The notes below the pieces were generated by a model. The model was not told where the DNA came from, did not search any database, and worked only from the letters and a program-made list of their open reading frames with translations. From an uncultured Burkholderiales bacterium (GTDB lineage: Bacteria; Pseudomonadota; Gammaproteobacteria; Burkholderiales; Burkholderiaceae_D), in NCBI GenBank assembly GCA_937872165.1, contig CALMOR010000193.1:595-44357 (forward strand): a DNA stretch of 43,763 nt, written 5' to 3'. This document shows, piece by piece, positions 8,101 through 16,530 of the stretch; within the stretch, counting starts at the first letter, position 1, and each line of letters opens with the position of its first letter. Position numbers and translations under genes: made by a program.

Positions 8101-10643
8101 AAACCGACTCGGGTTGGGCGTATGTCGCCGCCGTGGCCGCGGTCGTGCGCCAGACCGACGCCGCGGCTGATTCGCGAGTCCTTCCGTCAAGGCGCATATC
8201 GCTCCAAAACGAGGGGCTCAAAGCGACCATGGAGGACGCGCACGCGGTGGCCGAATGGGTCGCTACGTATGACGAGCTGCTGGACAAGAGGCAGCTTCAA
8301 GCCAACGGCGTGACCATCGTCCGATATCGGCGAGGGTCGACCAACGGTCGCAATATGATCGTGAGCTCGACCTCCGAGCTGCGCCTGCTTGGAGTCCTCA
8401 TTCGGCGGCGGCTCGACGAGCTCGGGCTCGCATTGGAAGCGCGGCAGCTCGACGAAGTCGCCTCGCGAGCCAAGAGCGACGCGCTTTCAATCTCAGGGGA
8501 CATCGTCCTGAGGGCGGCCAAGAGGGGCGTCTCGGCCGGCGAGATGCTTGGACTCGTCATGAGCCGCTACACGATCGAGCGCGAATTCCAATCGATCTGC
8601 GGAAGCGATTCCAAACAGTCTTTCAGCGTCTTCTTTCTTCTGGACGACTACGCGAGCTGGCTGGCGCAAAAGGAAAGCCGGATCGCCGACATTCTTGGCC
8701 TTTGCGTTGAGGAGAGAGACGACGGCATCCGTCTCCACATCGCCGTCGTCGAGTCGAAATATGTCCTGGCCGACGGCGCCGCCGAAGCGCGGCGCTCGTC
8801 CAAAGCGCAGCTTGTCGCGACCCTGTCGACTTTCCGAGCCGCGCTGTTCGGCGCGCCAGGGCGCCTCGATCGGGATGTATGGCTCGCGCGGCTCGCCGAT
8901 CTGCTTCTAGATGCCGACATACCGCCGGGCCGCTCTGGCCTCTTGGAGAGGGCTCGCGCTCATCTCAGGGATGGGGAGGCCAGCATCTCGCTGCGAGGCT
9001 ACTCGCAAGTGTTCATCCACTCGGCGGATGCCGCGGCCAGCCGCTCGGCATCTGAGCAAGTTCTCGTCGACGATACCGACAATGTCCAGGCCTGGCAGGA
9101 GGTCTACGACCGGCCAGAGCTCAGAGAGCTGGTCGAGGCCTATGCGCGCAAAGCGGATCCGGCCGGAGTCCGCTCCAAGCTTGGCCACAGCCAGCCGTGG
9201 CTTAGCGCGACGCCGCTGCCACCGGCAGCCCGCGTCGCCTGGACGTCCATGGTCGAGCGACTTGCGCCTGTTCCCCACGCCGACTCGCCGGCTGCCAGTC
9301 CTGTCGCCGCGGTGGGCTCGCAAGCAGACGAGGCAACGCGGACTGAAAGGCCAGATCAGGCACCAATATCCCCGTTGGTCGAGGCGCCGGTCGCGCCCCC
9401 GGCGCCAATGCCCCCAACGGCTGCCCCTCCGGCAGGCCAGAGCGCGCCCATGGACTCGTCGTTCGCCGCGTTGATCGCTTCGCGTGCGACGGCGGCGACG
9501 GGCGCAGTCGACGAGAGAGAGGCGTGGGCGGAGGATTCGTCCAAGAAGCTCAAAGCCGCGCTGAATAGCTACGGACTGCAGGCCGCGATACTCGGGACGC
9601 GACTGACGCCCAACGGATGCTTGGTGAGGTTGGCAGGCTCGGATCGCCTCCGGGTCGAGGACATCGAGGCGAAGCGCACTCAGCTGTTGACGACCCACGC
9701 CATCAGCTTGGTGACGGTGCAGCCAAAGCCGGGCGAGATCGTGGTCACCATCGCAAGCCCGAAACGACAGTCCGTCTCGCTATGGGACCTTTGGGCCCGC
9801 AGAAGCCTCAATCGGAACGCCGCCGGGATCAACACGTCCTTTGTGCTCGGCCTGCAAGAGATCAGCGGATCGTTGCTTTACTTGAATCTGGGCGCCGAGT
9901 TCGGCGGGCTTGCGTCGCACGAGCCTCATTCGCTTGTGGCTGGGGCGACTGGCAGCGGCAAGTCCGTGCTGATTCAGGCGATCCTTCTTGACATCGCTGC
10001 GACCAACCCGCCAAGCCTAGCGAAGATTGTCTTGATCGACCCGAAGATGGGCGTCGACTACTCCGCATTGGAAGACTTGCCCCACATGCGGGAGCCGATC
10101 GTCACGACGAAGGAGCGGGCGACTCTGCTGCTAGCCGAGCTTGTCGAGGAGATGGAATCCCGGTATCGCTTGTTCGCCGCCGCCCGGGCCCGCGACCTCA
10201 CGACCTTCAACGCAAAGGCGTCCCCCGAGGATCGCCGGCCGATGCTCTTCCTTATCCATGACGAGTTCGCGGACTGGATGCTCGACGACGGCTACAAGGG
10301 CGCTGTGAGCGCGACGGTGCAGCGACTGGGCGTCAAGGCGCGAGCCGCGGGCATTCATTTGATCTTCGCTGCGCAGCGGCCCGACAAAGATGTCATGCCA
10401 ATGCAGCTGCGCGAGAACCTTGGCAATCGCCTCATTCTCAAGGTCACGAGCGAAGCAACCTCGAAGATTGCCTTGGACCGGTCGGGCGCCGAGCTGCTGC
10501 TTGGAAAAGGACACCTCGCGGCGAAGCTCAACGGCGAGCAGGGCTTGGTCTTTGCTCAAGCGCCCTTTCTATCTGATCAAGATATAGAGGCAGCCGTTCG
10601 GGCCATTCAAGACGATTCTTTAGCGATACCGCACCTGTCATGA
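5196..10643 (+). CDS. sspH: SspH/DptH-type giant restriction protein with FtsK-like motor
   Basis: An 1815-residue protein, the largest of the restriction set. The first ~1350 residues match no domain I can name. A proline- and alanine-rich linker (about residues 1356-1425, for example VAPPAPMPP) separates them from a C-terminal FtsK/HerA-type motor. The motor shows Walker A GATGSGKS at residues 1583-1590, the segment VLIDPKMGVDY, Walker B FLIHDE with D1689 and E1690, and the FtsK-like FAAQRPD and LGNRLILKV. DptH/SspH proteins have this size and layout and are thought to translocate on or process unmodified DNA. I chose ATG 5196 because it forms an ATGA overlap with the sspG stop and has GGAGG about 10 bases upstream; a TTG at 5154 would add 14 unlikely residues. 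The next gene is coupled by another ATGA. Confidence 0.85.
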   Translation: MMLTDRIIGRVGADILGRRLADGRQSDGSVADSAALFRLDKLSSSQIAAIVKEILASPELREKIDVRIPESLVRGEGLPDEALTTQNAGAVRNAGTQKEALLTANGNESNLADTLGHVTGLGAKELRAAQDAWVDAACHVGGIAPTLDDRQIFQSALKGLVGASDLSLIQLGDLCALVGEAIATRGYPIREAIGFSLPCVSLPRDTSFFSNAKTYAQNVGPWRKAFEKLFANRAPLLQRLHANGQPLDADDMKARMEENEASIPEAARVALDAFINAPQGDDRAANDVSLLEWERDGVHFIFEKPKERQLGLADSTLRFFDHDCEDSDVLDAVGRQHLEDLKAREKRSDIGNDDDEAFFELHRRYLEQSPKLHARWEKAVFGKPLECHDFLDGFANVAQRLIASNGPAAGERFLRFTVAKGRTEWRERFNHDVGAYFSAMYRGVKELMGSKVDWRVERMRTSNLPDPLFQYREFFAAERKIRGDKLRPVISLARNSIQIKFDVSLVERVGDEERMLEKTQLLWGYRPESIGLSLVEDMERLIEKGAVGCTEVPRRVVSKKGGVQSVSLLDTSTLEATFSRDAGSLVPPPSKMKSQRAEIKRRIDELRDEGRLSKEQRDEIRTAWDAFEADYIQGMSDFARTGLHGEAVSRQAESFAALLRALAIHARGDVCRSRLVAEVLTIGTVRVEGDQASLIIPPWHPERMKALSVKTRRVAALVTHMLGGENVLFGDRGIFFREFAEELAHPFYPEVAAMQRSGVPALVAESSTVNGYSLFERPVGGNDDALTDVDPASAAKQVRELVERFVGLQPHEANNLSVLLYNADAAELPLAVVRELAGLQTEFDFQCNVSVRHRDPGKLRRVYAELVTKGGDDPDMAVVSETSSNFIAKLRIAVAASSSTPLRSHNGFRHFDIAFLHDVVSRTASVEWIAVDWTNGRPSLEHAPSRWSYRSVTGENELKSTTFLTCPRQTDSGWAYVAAVAAVVRQTDAAADSRVLPSRRISLQNEGLKATMEDAHAVAEWVATYDELLDKRQLQANGVTIVRYRRGSTNGRNMIVSSTSELRLLGVLIRRRLDELGLALEARQLDEVASRAKSDALSISGDIVLRAAKRGVSAGEMLGLVMSRYTIEREFQSICGSDSKQSFSVFFLLDDYASWLAQKESRIADILGLCVEERDDGIRLHIAVVESKYVLADGAAEARRSSKAQLVATLSTFRAALFGAPGRLDRDVWLARLADLLLDADIPPGRSGLLERARAHLRDGEASISLRGYSQVFIHSADAAASRSASEQVLVDDTDNVQAWQEVYDRPELRELVEAYARKADPAGVRSKLGHSQPWLSATPLPPAARVAWTSMVERLAPVPHADSPAASPVAAVGSQADEATRTERPDQAPISPLVEAPVAPPAPMPPTAAPPAGQSAPMDSSFAALIASRATAATGAVDEREAWAEDSSKKLKAALNSYGLQAAILGTRLTPNGCLVRLAGSDRLRVEDIEAKRTQLLTTHAISLVTVQPKPGEIVVTIASPKRQSVSLWDLWARRSLNRNAAGINTSFVLGLQEISGSLLYLNLGAEFGGLASHEPHSLVAGATGSGKSVLIQAILLDIAATNPPSLAKIVLIDPKMGVDYSALEDLPHMREPIVTTKERATLLLAELVEEMESRYRLFAAARARDLTTFNAKASPEDRRPMLFLIHDEFADWMLDDGYKGAVSATVQRLGVKARAAGIHLIFAAQRPDKDVMPMQLRENLGNRLILKVTSEATSKIALDRSGAELLLGKGHLAAKLNGEQGLVFAQAPFLSDQDIEAAVRAIQDDSLAIPHLS

Positions 10644-11137
10644 CCATTTCAAAAACAGTGGCGGAAGCAGTGAAAGATCTAGCTTTCCAAGAATCGCATC
10701 TCGTGCCGGTGATGTTTTATCCGGACACATGGAAGCACGTGGCGGCGCCGCCGCGAAAGTGGGAAAGAGAAGCATTTCCACCAAAGCCGCGCAAGCGAAT
10801 ACCCAAGAAACCTGGGGTCTACATCTTTGTGCTAATGCGCGAGATATTCGGATTTCCACACGGCAACGCCATATTTTATATCGGGAAAGCAACAAGCCTC
10901 TACGAACGCATCGGCGCCTACTTGGCTGACGTTGACCGACACTTGCTGCAAACCAAAAGGCCTCTTGCATGGCGTATGCTAAATCAATGGGACGGCCACC
11001 TGCTATATTTCTATACAACAACTCAAGACACGAAATCGGCAGAATCACTTGAAACTGAACTAATAGAAGCGTTCCGGCCGCCCTTCAATAAAAGGTTTGA
11101 AGCAACGACAAGTCAGTTTGTGAGAGCTTTTCTATGA
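10640..11137 (+). CDS. GIY-YIG nuclease-like protein
   Basis: A 165-residue protein with the core of a GIY-YIG endonuclease: GVY at 59-61, FYIGK at 79-83, the active-site arginine in YERIGAYL (R90), a glutamate in LETELIEAF (E138 or E140) and the closing asparagine in PPFNKRF (N150). A basic N-terminal segment of about 55 residues precedes the domain. GIY-YIG enzymes cut DNA with a metal-dependent tyrosine/arginine/glutamate site, so all key residues appear present. The ATG overlaps the sspH stop and its own stop overlaps the next start, so it is an integral part of the operon. It is AT-richer than sspH: 31 of 60 bases at 10861-10920 are G or C, against 42 of 60 at 4861-4920 in sspG. This suggests separate origin. 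A role as an extra nuclease in the PT defence is inference. Confidence 0.8.
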   Translation: MTISKTVAEAVKDLAFQESHLVPVMFYPDTWKHVAAPPRKWEREAFPPKPRKRIPKKPGVYIFVLMREIFGFPHGNAIFYIGKATSLYERIGAYLADVDRHLLQTKRPLAWRMLNQWDGHLLYFYTTTQDTKSAESLETELIEAFRPPFNKRFEATTSQFVRAFL

Positions 11138-12339
11138 CAACGAGCAGATTGCTTCCTTCGTTACGAGGAATCGTGGGCGATTGGAGCTATTACGTCACAA
11201 CATTGACGTTTCGCGACGTGACTGCGTTAATTAAGTCAACAGACGAGATTCACGAACGAATCCGGCTAGCAGACTGGATTCAGAGAGTTGCGATTGACGC
11301 GCACGCAAAAGACATTGCAGCCTATATTACAGAAACTCCGCAACGTTTTCTCGGGTCGCTTGTAGTCGGCGTCTACGGAGGTGCGCCAAACTGGACCTCA
11401 TTGAACGTGCGCGTTCCGGAGGACGAGGGAATTACGCCTGAACAAGTTGAGAATTTAGAGGGACGGATTGGTCTGCTTCATTTTTCCGGAGAGGAAAAAC
11501 TCTTTGCGATTGATGGACAACTTCGGGTAGCCGGGATCAAGCAGGCCGTCAAGCAAGCCGACGGCAGCGATTGCCCGCTGCTTGACGAGACTGTTAGCGC
11601 GATATTTGTAGCGCATGACCCCAAAACCGAAGAAGGAAAGCGCAGGACAAGAAGACTATTTACGACGGTAAATAAAAAAGCAAAGATCGTATCTAAGGCA
11701 GCTCGGATCGCACTCGACGAAGATGACGGATACGCCATTGTGACGCGTCGAATGATCGACGAGCATTGGCTTTTCTCGGATGACAAAAAATACGTTTTAT
11801 ACAGCACGGGTGGATCGCTTCCAGCGCTTGACACAACATCTATCACAAGCGTAGTAGGCCTATATGAGATTATTAAAGATATCACCTTGGTCGACATCGC
11901 CTTTGGCAAGAAGAGGCCAATGGATGCTGATATAGCTGATGCGCTCGCTCAAGCAAAGTCCTACTTTGACACTCTGCTTGAGTCTATTCCAGAATATTCG
12001 TCAACCTTTCTGAAGGAAAAACATAAGCCAGGGTATTACAGGAGCCCCACAAGAAATCACTTGCTTTTCAGGCCAATTGGTCAGCGAACATTTGCGCGCG
12101 CCACGCGTTTGCTCGTAAGCCGAGGGAAGTCAACTTCTGCGGCAGTCGAAGCGCTAAGTAAAGCTCCGCTCTACCTACAAAATGATGTCTGGCATCACAT
12201 TATGTGGGACCCAGTTTCATCGACGATGATCACGAACAAGATCGTAATTGCAGAGGCGCAGCTCCTCCGACTTGCAGGCCAACCGGTTCGCAATAAGTCA
12301 AGTGCGGCAAAGCTAGATCATCTGTTGAAATCCGTCTAG
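11134..12339 (+). CDS. DGQHR-domain protein (DndB-like)
   Basis: A 401-residue protein with the hallmark of the DndB/DGQHR family: FAIDGQLRVAGI at about residues 125-135, where the usual histidine of DGQHR is leucine (DGQLR). The segment LFTTVNKKAKIVSKAARI further on also fits the family. DndB proteins act as regulators of dnd operons, and related DGQHR proteins (such as DpdB) sit in other DNA-modification islands; standard Ssp loci are not described with one. The gene is the last of the plus-strand operon, ATGA-coupled to the GIY-YIG gene, and is the most AT-rich gene of the locus (23 of 60 bases G or C at 11641-11700). Its stop lies only 17 bases from the end of sspD, which converges on it. 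Regulation, DNA recognition or nuclease control are all possible roles. Confidence 0.78.
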   Translation: MTTSRLLPSLRGIVGDWSYYVTTLTFRDVTALIKSTDEIHERIRLADWIQRVAIDAHAKDIAAYITETPQRFLGSLVVGVYGGAPNWTSLNVRVPEDEGITPEQVENLEGRIGLLHFSGEEKLFAIDGQLRVAGIKQAVKQADGSDCPLLDETVSAIFVAHDPKTEEGKRRTRRLFTTVNKKAKIVSKAARIALDEDDGYAIVTRRMIDEHWLFSDDKKYVLYSTGGSLPALDTTSITSVVGLYEIIKDITLVDIAFGKKRPMDADIADALAQAKSYFDTLLESIPEYSSTFLKEKHKPGYYRSPTRNHLLFRPIGQRTFARATRLLVSRGKSTSAAVEALSKAPLYLQNDVWHHIMWDPVSSTMITNKIVIAEAQLLRLAGQPVRNKSSAAKLDHLLKSV

Positions 12340-12356
12340 GAGGTCTAGCTATTTGC

Positions 12357-13196
12357 CTACTTATGGCAAACAAGGCAGGCGCCGCCGCCCTCGTCCTCGC
12401 CATAGATCTCGTCGATATCCTCAACGCGATCGACTGGTCTAAGCGGGTTCACCGGGCGCGCGCCCAAGTCGCGTTGCCGTCTCCGCTCATGGTCCGAGAC
12501 GATTTGGATCACACGAGCCGGTTTTTCGAGATCGGTGAGCGGCTCGCCATGCGACCAGGTGAACGGCGAGCCATGGTCCAGGGCGTTCTTTTCGAGTTGC
12601 TTGGCCTCTTCAAACGCTTCCGGATGTCGATCTCGAAGCCTCACCCACTCGATCTTCTGCTGGAAGAAACAGAACGTGCACCCGCTTCGCGAGCGCCAAT
12701 CGTAGTATTTCGGCAGTCCGACGCCCGACGACTCGAGGATGTCCATGACGCCGCGCTTGTCGATGCCCGACTCCCGGAATGGAAGGCGAACGGACAGGTT
12801 CTCGCTCTTCGAGACGTAGCCCTCGCGAAACTCCTCGTCCGAACGGATCGCGACGTAGCTGGTCACCTTCTCGCCAGAAGTGAGCATGGGGCGAATCCAC
12901 TGCTCGAAGGGTTTCAGCTTCAATTGCTTCGTGCACCAGCGCGTCTGCGCCGATGGCAGAAAGTGTCCGTATTCCCGAAGCCAAAAATCGAAATCGCGGC
13001 GCGGGTTGAGCCGCAGGATGGGCTTGCCTAGGAACCCTTCTAGCCGGCCCAGGAACTCATATACCTCGGGCAGCTCTTTGCCGGTGTCGGTGAAGAAATA
13101 CTCGACGTCGAGCTCTGGATGCGCCTGCCGGACGAAGACGGCCAAGGCCGCGCTGTCCTTGCCCCCTGAGATCCCCAGGACGTGCCGATCAGCCAT
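12357..13196 (-). CDS. sspD: SspD: PAPS-reductase-like ATP pyrophosphatase for DNA sulfuration
   Basis: A 279-residue member of the PAPS reductase/DndC family. The PP-loop SGGKDS lies at residues 10-15. Cysteines that could hold an iron-sulfur cluster or carry sulfur are C88 (RWCTKQLK), C173 and C176 (RSGCTFCFF), plus a C-terminal pair C274/C277 (ACLVCHK). In Ssp systems SspD adenylates the DNA backbone with ATP, working with SspA, SspB and SspC to place sulfur. The start at 13196 gives the conserved MADRHVLGISGGKDS opening and overlaps the sspC stop by 8 bases; a longer frame reaching 13307 would only add a shadow of sspC. It is the last gene of the minus-strand modification operon sspB-sspC-sspD. 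Confidence 0.9.
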   Translation of the reverse strand: MADRHVLGISGGKDSAALAVFVRQAHPELDVEYFFTDTGKELPEVYEFLGRLEGFLGKPILRLNPRRDFDFWLREYGHFLPSAQTRWCTKQLKLKPFEQWIRPMLTSGEKVTSYVAIRSDEEFREGYVSKSENLSVRLPFRESGIDKRGVMDILESSGVGLPKYYDWRSRSGCTFCFFQQKIEWVRLRDRHPEAFEEAKQLEKNALDHGSPFTWSHGEPLTDLEKPARVIQIVSDHERRRQRDLGARPVNPLRPVDRVEDIDEIYGEDEGGGACLVCHK

Positions 13197-16100
13197 GCGA
13201 AGCCTCCGTCTGTTCGCGTTCGTCGACGGCGAGGCGCATGCCCGCGCGAGCCAAAATCGCGAGCAGCACGTCGGTGCCAAAGCCCTCGGCTTTGAGGCGC
13301 CCGGCAAGGTCGTCGCCCATTGTGTCCACCGCCGCGCGGTGCCGGTCCGTGATCGAGAATTGGCGTGACACCACGCGCGTCTCGGAGCCCGAGCCGATCA
13401 CCACGGCAAACGCCTCGCTTGTCGGCGTCCGGCCCGTGACCGAGACGAACGCCTCGGCCTGCCGAAAACGCAGAGCAGCTTTGGAAATGTCGAGTAGCGC
13501 GGCATCGATGTCGCGGTCGTTCCAGTCGCGAGGCGGCTTGTTGGCCGCCAAGCTAAGGATGCCCTCAACGCTCTCCCTGCTTCCATCATGCGAGGCCAGC
13601 CTGGTGGCGAACGCGTCCTGCCGCAGGTCGCCCGTCACGCCCGCGACCGCCTCGGCCCTAGCCCTCAATCGGTCGAGCCGGTCGGCCGGAGCATCGAGGG
13701 CATCGAGCATGGCAGCCTCGATTCTATCCAGCAAAGCGCCGTAAGCGCCCGCGAGCTCCTTGATCGGAGCCCGCAGGGCCTCGACGTATGAGGAGCCGGA
13801 AGCGCTCTCCAACAGCGCGGCCAAATCGACGAACAGGACTTTGTGCGGATCGCTAGCTTTGAGCAGCGTGTCGCGGACGGCCCTGGCCGATGCGCTAAGG
13901 CTCCGAGTGCGCTGGCTCCAAGCCGGCAAGCCAAAGACCAACGCGACAAGGCCGCGAGCGGCCTCAAGCGGATCGCGAGCCTCGGACGACGCTCCGACCT
14001 CTCCAAGAATCTTCGAGATGCCCGCGAGGATGCTCGTCTTGGCGTCGTCGATGTGTATCCAGCGCATCGAGAAGCGCCGCTCGTCTTGGAGATACTCGTC
14101 GATGTCGGCGTCCGTCACCCTCGGTATGAAGATGCCCTCTTTGTAGACGGCAACGTTCGCTTTGTGCGCGAGCAGAAACGCCGCGAGAATGACCGGCGCG
14201 ATACCGTCGCGGACTCCGAATGGAGGGGCCGCCCAAAGCGCGTGGATATCCGCGAGCCCCACTCGCCTTCCCGAGTCGGTGAACATGGCTCGCGTGGCCT
14301 CCCACAGTTTTGCGAACGACAAGGCCTCGGACTCGTCAGGAGCGGCGAAGCCCCACCGCCCCTCTGCGCCAGCCCGATGCAGGCCGGTCGCTTTGAGCAG
14401 CGTCTCGTATAGCCCGCGCTCCGCGGGGAACCCCTCGATTCCGAGATGCGCCTCGCCCTCGTTGGCGACCATCCTATGCAGCAGATCGCGCCGAGCCTTC
14501 ACGCTATTGCTCGACGGGCGATCCCTGTTGACAAGCTCGCTCCATACCTCGGGAGCCGATCCGTAGGTTTGATCGGCCAAGGTCGACGCCAGCGGCGCGA
14601 GCCTCGCGCCCGACTCGACTTCGTCACCGCCCCCAACGAACCACTGCGCGTTGGCCACTCCCAACCTCAGCTGCTCTTCCAAATTAGCCCGGACCGAAGA
14701 CAGGCGGGCTTGGACTTCGCGCCTTGCGACGGCATCGCCGCCAAGCTCATGGCGCGACTGCACATGCTGCAAGGCCAGCAGATCCGCGCCAAGGGATTCG
14801 ATCTTGGCGTGGTTGCGAGGCACGGCCACCGCGACCGGCCAAGGCTGCGCGCGAGCGGACTGTTGGCACATGCGCCGAGCCGCATTGTCGCCCACGCCTC
14901 TGGCGGGCAACGCCATTAGAAAGAGGCCGAATTCTCCCTTTCGCGGCTTGAAAGCCGAGGCCAGCCGATGCGCGTCTTCGAGGCGGCAAAGAGCCATCTC
15001 CATCCATCGCATGGTCCCCGTCTCGTGATAGTGGCGCTTCGCGACCACGGGGTGCAGATTCGCCAGATTCGAAAGGAGGTCGAAGTCGACGCCGGGAAGC
15101 GTCGCGAGAGATTGCCCGACCGCGAGTTCGATGTTGAAGTCGCTACCCTCGAAGACTGACCAAGCTCCGATGTGCTTTTTGAAAAGCGCCACGCGCCACG
15201 CTGAGAGCTGTTCGAGCGCTCGCTTGATTTTTTCTCGCGACTCGCCAAAGAAAACGGCGCCGAGCACATCTGAATCGGCCGCCAAGCCCGACCCGTTGCG
15301 GAACAAATCGATGACCGCGATGCTCTTGATCAGCGCGACGTGCAGCGGGTCCGCCGTCCTCGCCTCAGTCCGCTCGACGGCCTCCGCCGCCTGCGCCCAC
15401 CGATGGCCATCGGGGGACGCGAGGATCGCCGGCTCCAAGTTCGAGCGAAGGTAGCCCCAGTAGTCGTGCGGGCGATACCAACTCGCGTCGGAGAGCCCCG
15501 TCTCATCGAGAAAGGCGCGAAACCCATGCGGCTCGACGGACGCGAGGAAGCCAAAGACGCTGCGCTCGTTTTGCCCGAACTGCCGCTTCGAGATGGGGCC
15601 GAGCAGCGCGGCCATGGCCGGGTGAAACGGCCAGCAGGCCGCTAAGCTTCTCGCGAAAGATTCGCCGACGGCGGGTCGTCGAGTTCTGATGGATGACGCG
15701 ATGAGATTAGCCGCCTGCGCAGCGATGCGAGGCATCCGATCGGCCTCGATGGCCCGTCCGAGCAGCTCGACGACCTCGTCGCTCGCCGCGACCAGTGGAA
15801 TGTCCGAGTAGCGGCCCTGCACCTTTGCCCAGTCGTCCCGCGTGTCGATTCCGAGCCGAGCGGCGTATTGGCTAAACGATTGGTGGAGGACGCCGACGAC
15901 GATGATCTTCGCCGGACTTCGCGCGGCGGCCTCGGCGAGCTCTTGGAAGAAGTAGACATCCTCGCCAAGGCCAAGAGCGGAGGCTTCGAGGAACTTTCCC
16001 ATCTCGTCGATGGCGATGAGTATTCCATCGTGGCTTCCGGCGGCGGCAGCGCGAAGCAGCTCCGAAACAAGCGCCGCGGCCGAGACCTTGCGCGAGCTAT

Positions 16101-16530
16101 CGCGCAGGCGACCGAAAAGTCGAAGGCTGTCCGCCAATTCGTTGACCACGCTGCCTCGTTTGCCAACGATGGGCAGGACCATCCACCCGCGCCGCACGGG
16201 AAAAGCTTCGTCGAAGGCTGGCAGATCGTCGAGGCGCAGCAGGGACCGAGCTTTCGAGCGCAGGGCTTCATCGGGAGCCAAGGCGCTGGCAAGCGCGACG
16301 ACTAGCGACGATTTGCCGCCGCCAAACGGCCCCGTCCAAGTGAAAGCTCGCTGGTTGTTGTCGATCAGCTGCTTCGACATGCCGTCGAGGACCGCTCGAG
16401 CGGTTGCGTGGCAAATGTAGCCGGCGAGAGCCTCCGGGCGCCCAAGGTCGGCGTCGATGCGGATCGAACGCTGATAGTGCCGAGAGACGCTTACGACGTC
16501 TGACAGCTTCGCGTCGATGGCCTTAGCCAT
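13189..16530 (-). CDS. sspC: SspC: large P-loop ATPase of the phosphorothioation complex
   Basis: A 1113-residue protein with an N-terminal ATPase domain: Walker A GPFGGGKS at residues 67-74 and Walker B ILIAIDE at 170-176 followed by MGKFLEAS. The segment VVGVLHQSF near residue 211 fits a sensor strand. The long remainder has no motif I can name. In SspABCD systems SspC is the ATPase partner of the SspB nickase and the SspD enzyme. The gene overlaps sspB by 8 bases at its start and sspD by 8 bases at its end, so the three are expressed as a unit. The length and the order B-C-D on one strand match the Ssp cassette. No frameshift or missing motif is visible. Confidence 0.88.
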   Translation of the reverse strand: MAKAIDAKLSDVVSVSRHYQRSIRIDADLGRPEALAGYICHATARAVLDGMSKQLIDNNQRAFTWTGPFGGGKSSLVVALASALAPDEALRSKARSLLRLDDLPAFDEAFPVRRGWMVLPIVGKRGSVVNELADSLRLFGRLRDSSRKVSAAALVSELLRAAAAGSHDGILIAIDEMGKFLEASALGLGEDVYFFQELAEAAARSPAKIIVVGVLHQSFSQYAARLGIDTRDDWAKVQGRYSDIPLVAASDEVVELLGRAIEADRMPRIAAQAANLIASSIRTRRPAVGESFARSLAACWPFHPAMAALLGPISKRQFGQNERSVFGFLASVEPHGFRAFLDETGLSDASWYRPHDYWGYLRSNLEPAILASPDGHRWAQAAEAVERTEARTADPLHVALIKSIAVIDLFRNGSGLAADSDVLGAVFFGESREKIKRALEQLSAWRVALFKKHIGAWSVFEGSDFNIELAVGQSLATLPGVDFDLLSNLANLHPVVAKRHYHETGTMRWMEMALCRLEDAHRLASAFKPRKGEFGLFLMALPARGVGDNAARRMCQQSARAQPWPVAVAVPRNHAKIESLGADLLALQHVQSRHELGGDAVARREVQARLSSVRANLEEQLRLGVANAQWFVGGGDEVESGARLAPLASTLADQTYGSAPEVWSELVNRDRPSSNSVKARRDLLHRMVANEGEAHLGIEGFPAERGLYETLLKATGLHRAGAEGRWGFAAPDESEALSFAKLWEATRAMFTDSGRRVGLADIHALWAAPPFGVRDGIAPVILAAFLLAHKANVAVYKEGIFIPRVTDADIDEYLQDERRFSMRWIHIDDAKTSILAGISKILGEVGASSEARDPLEAARGLVALVFGLPAWSQRTRSLSASARAVRDTLLKASDPHKVLFVDLAALLESASGSSYVEALRAPIKELAGAYGALLDRIEAAMLDALDAPADRLDRLRARAEAVAGVTGDLRQDAFATRLASHDGSRESVEGILSLAANKPPRDWNDRDIDAALLDISKAALRFRQAEAFVSVTGRTPTSEAFAVVIGSGSETRVVSRQFSITDRHRAAVDTMGDDLAGRLKAEGFGTDVLLAILARAGMRLAVDEREQTEASHG

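Noticed and set aside
1796-10643. Reading the plus-strand operon as a Dnd (DptFGH) system
   Set aside because: The modification partners here are DUF4007 SspB, SspC and SspD, not DndC, DndD and DndE. The F, G and H names are kept as Ssp, noting the shared family.
12352-12370. Hairpin between the converging DGQHR and sspD genes as a bidirectional terminator
   Set aside because: The arms TTTGCC and GGCAAA are only 6 bases long with a 7-base loop, the stem is weak and no T-run follows. It overlaps the sspD stop.
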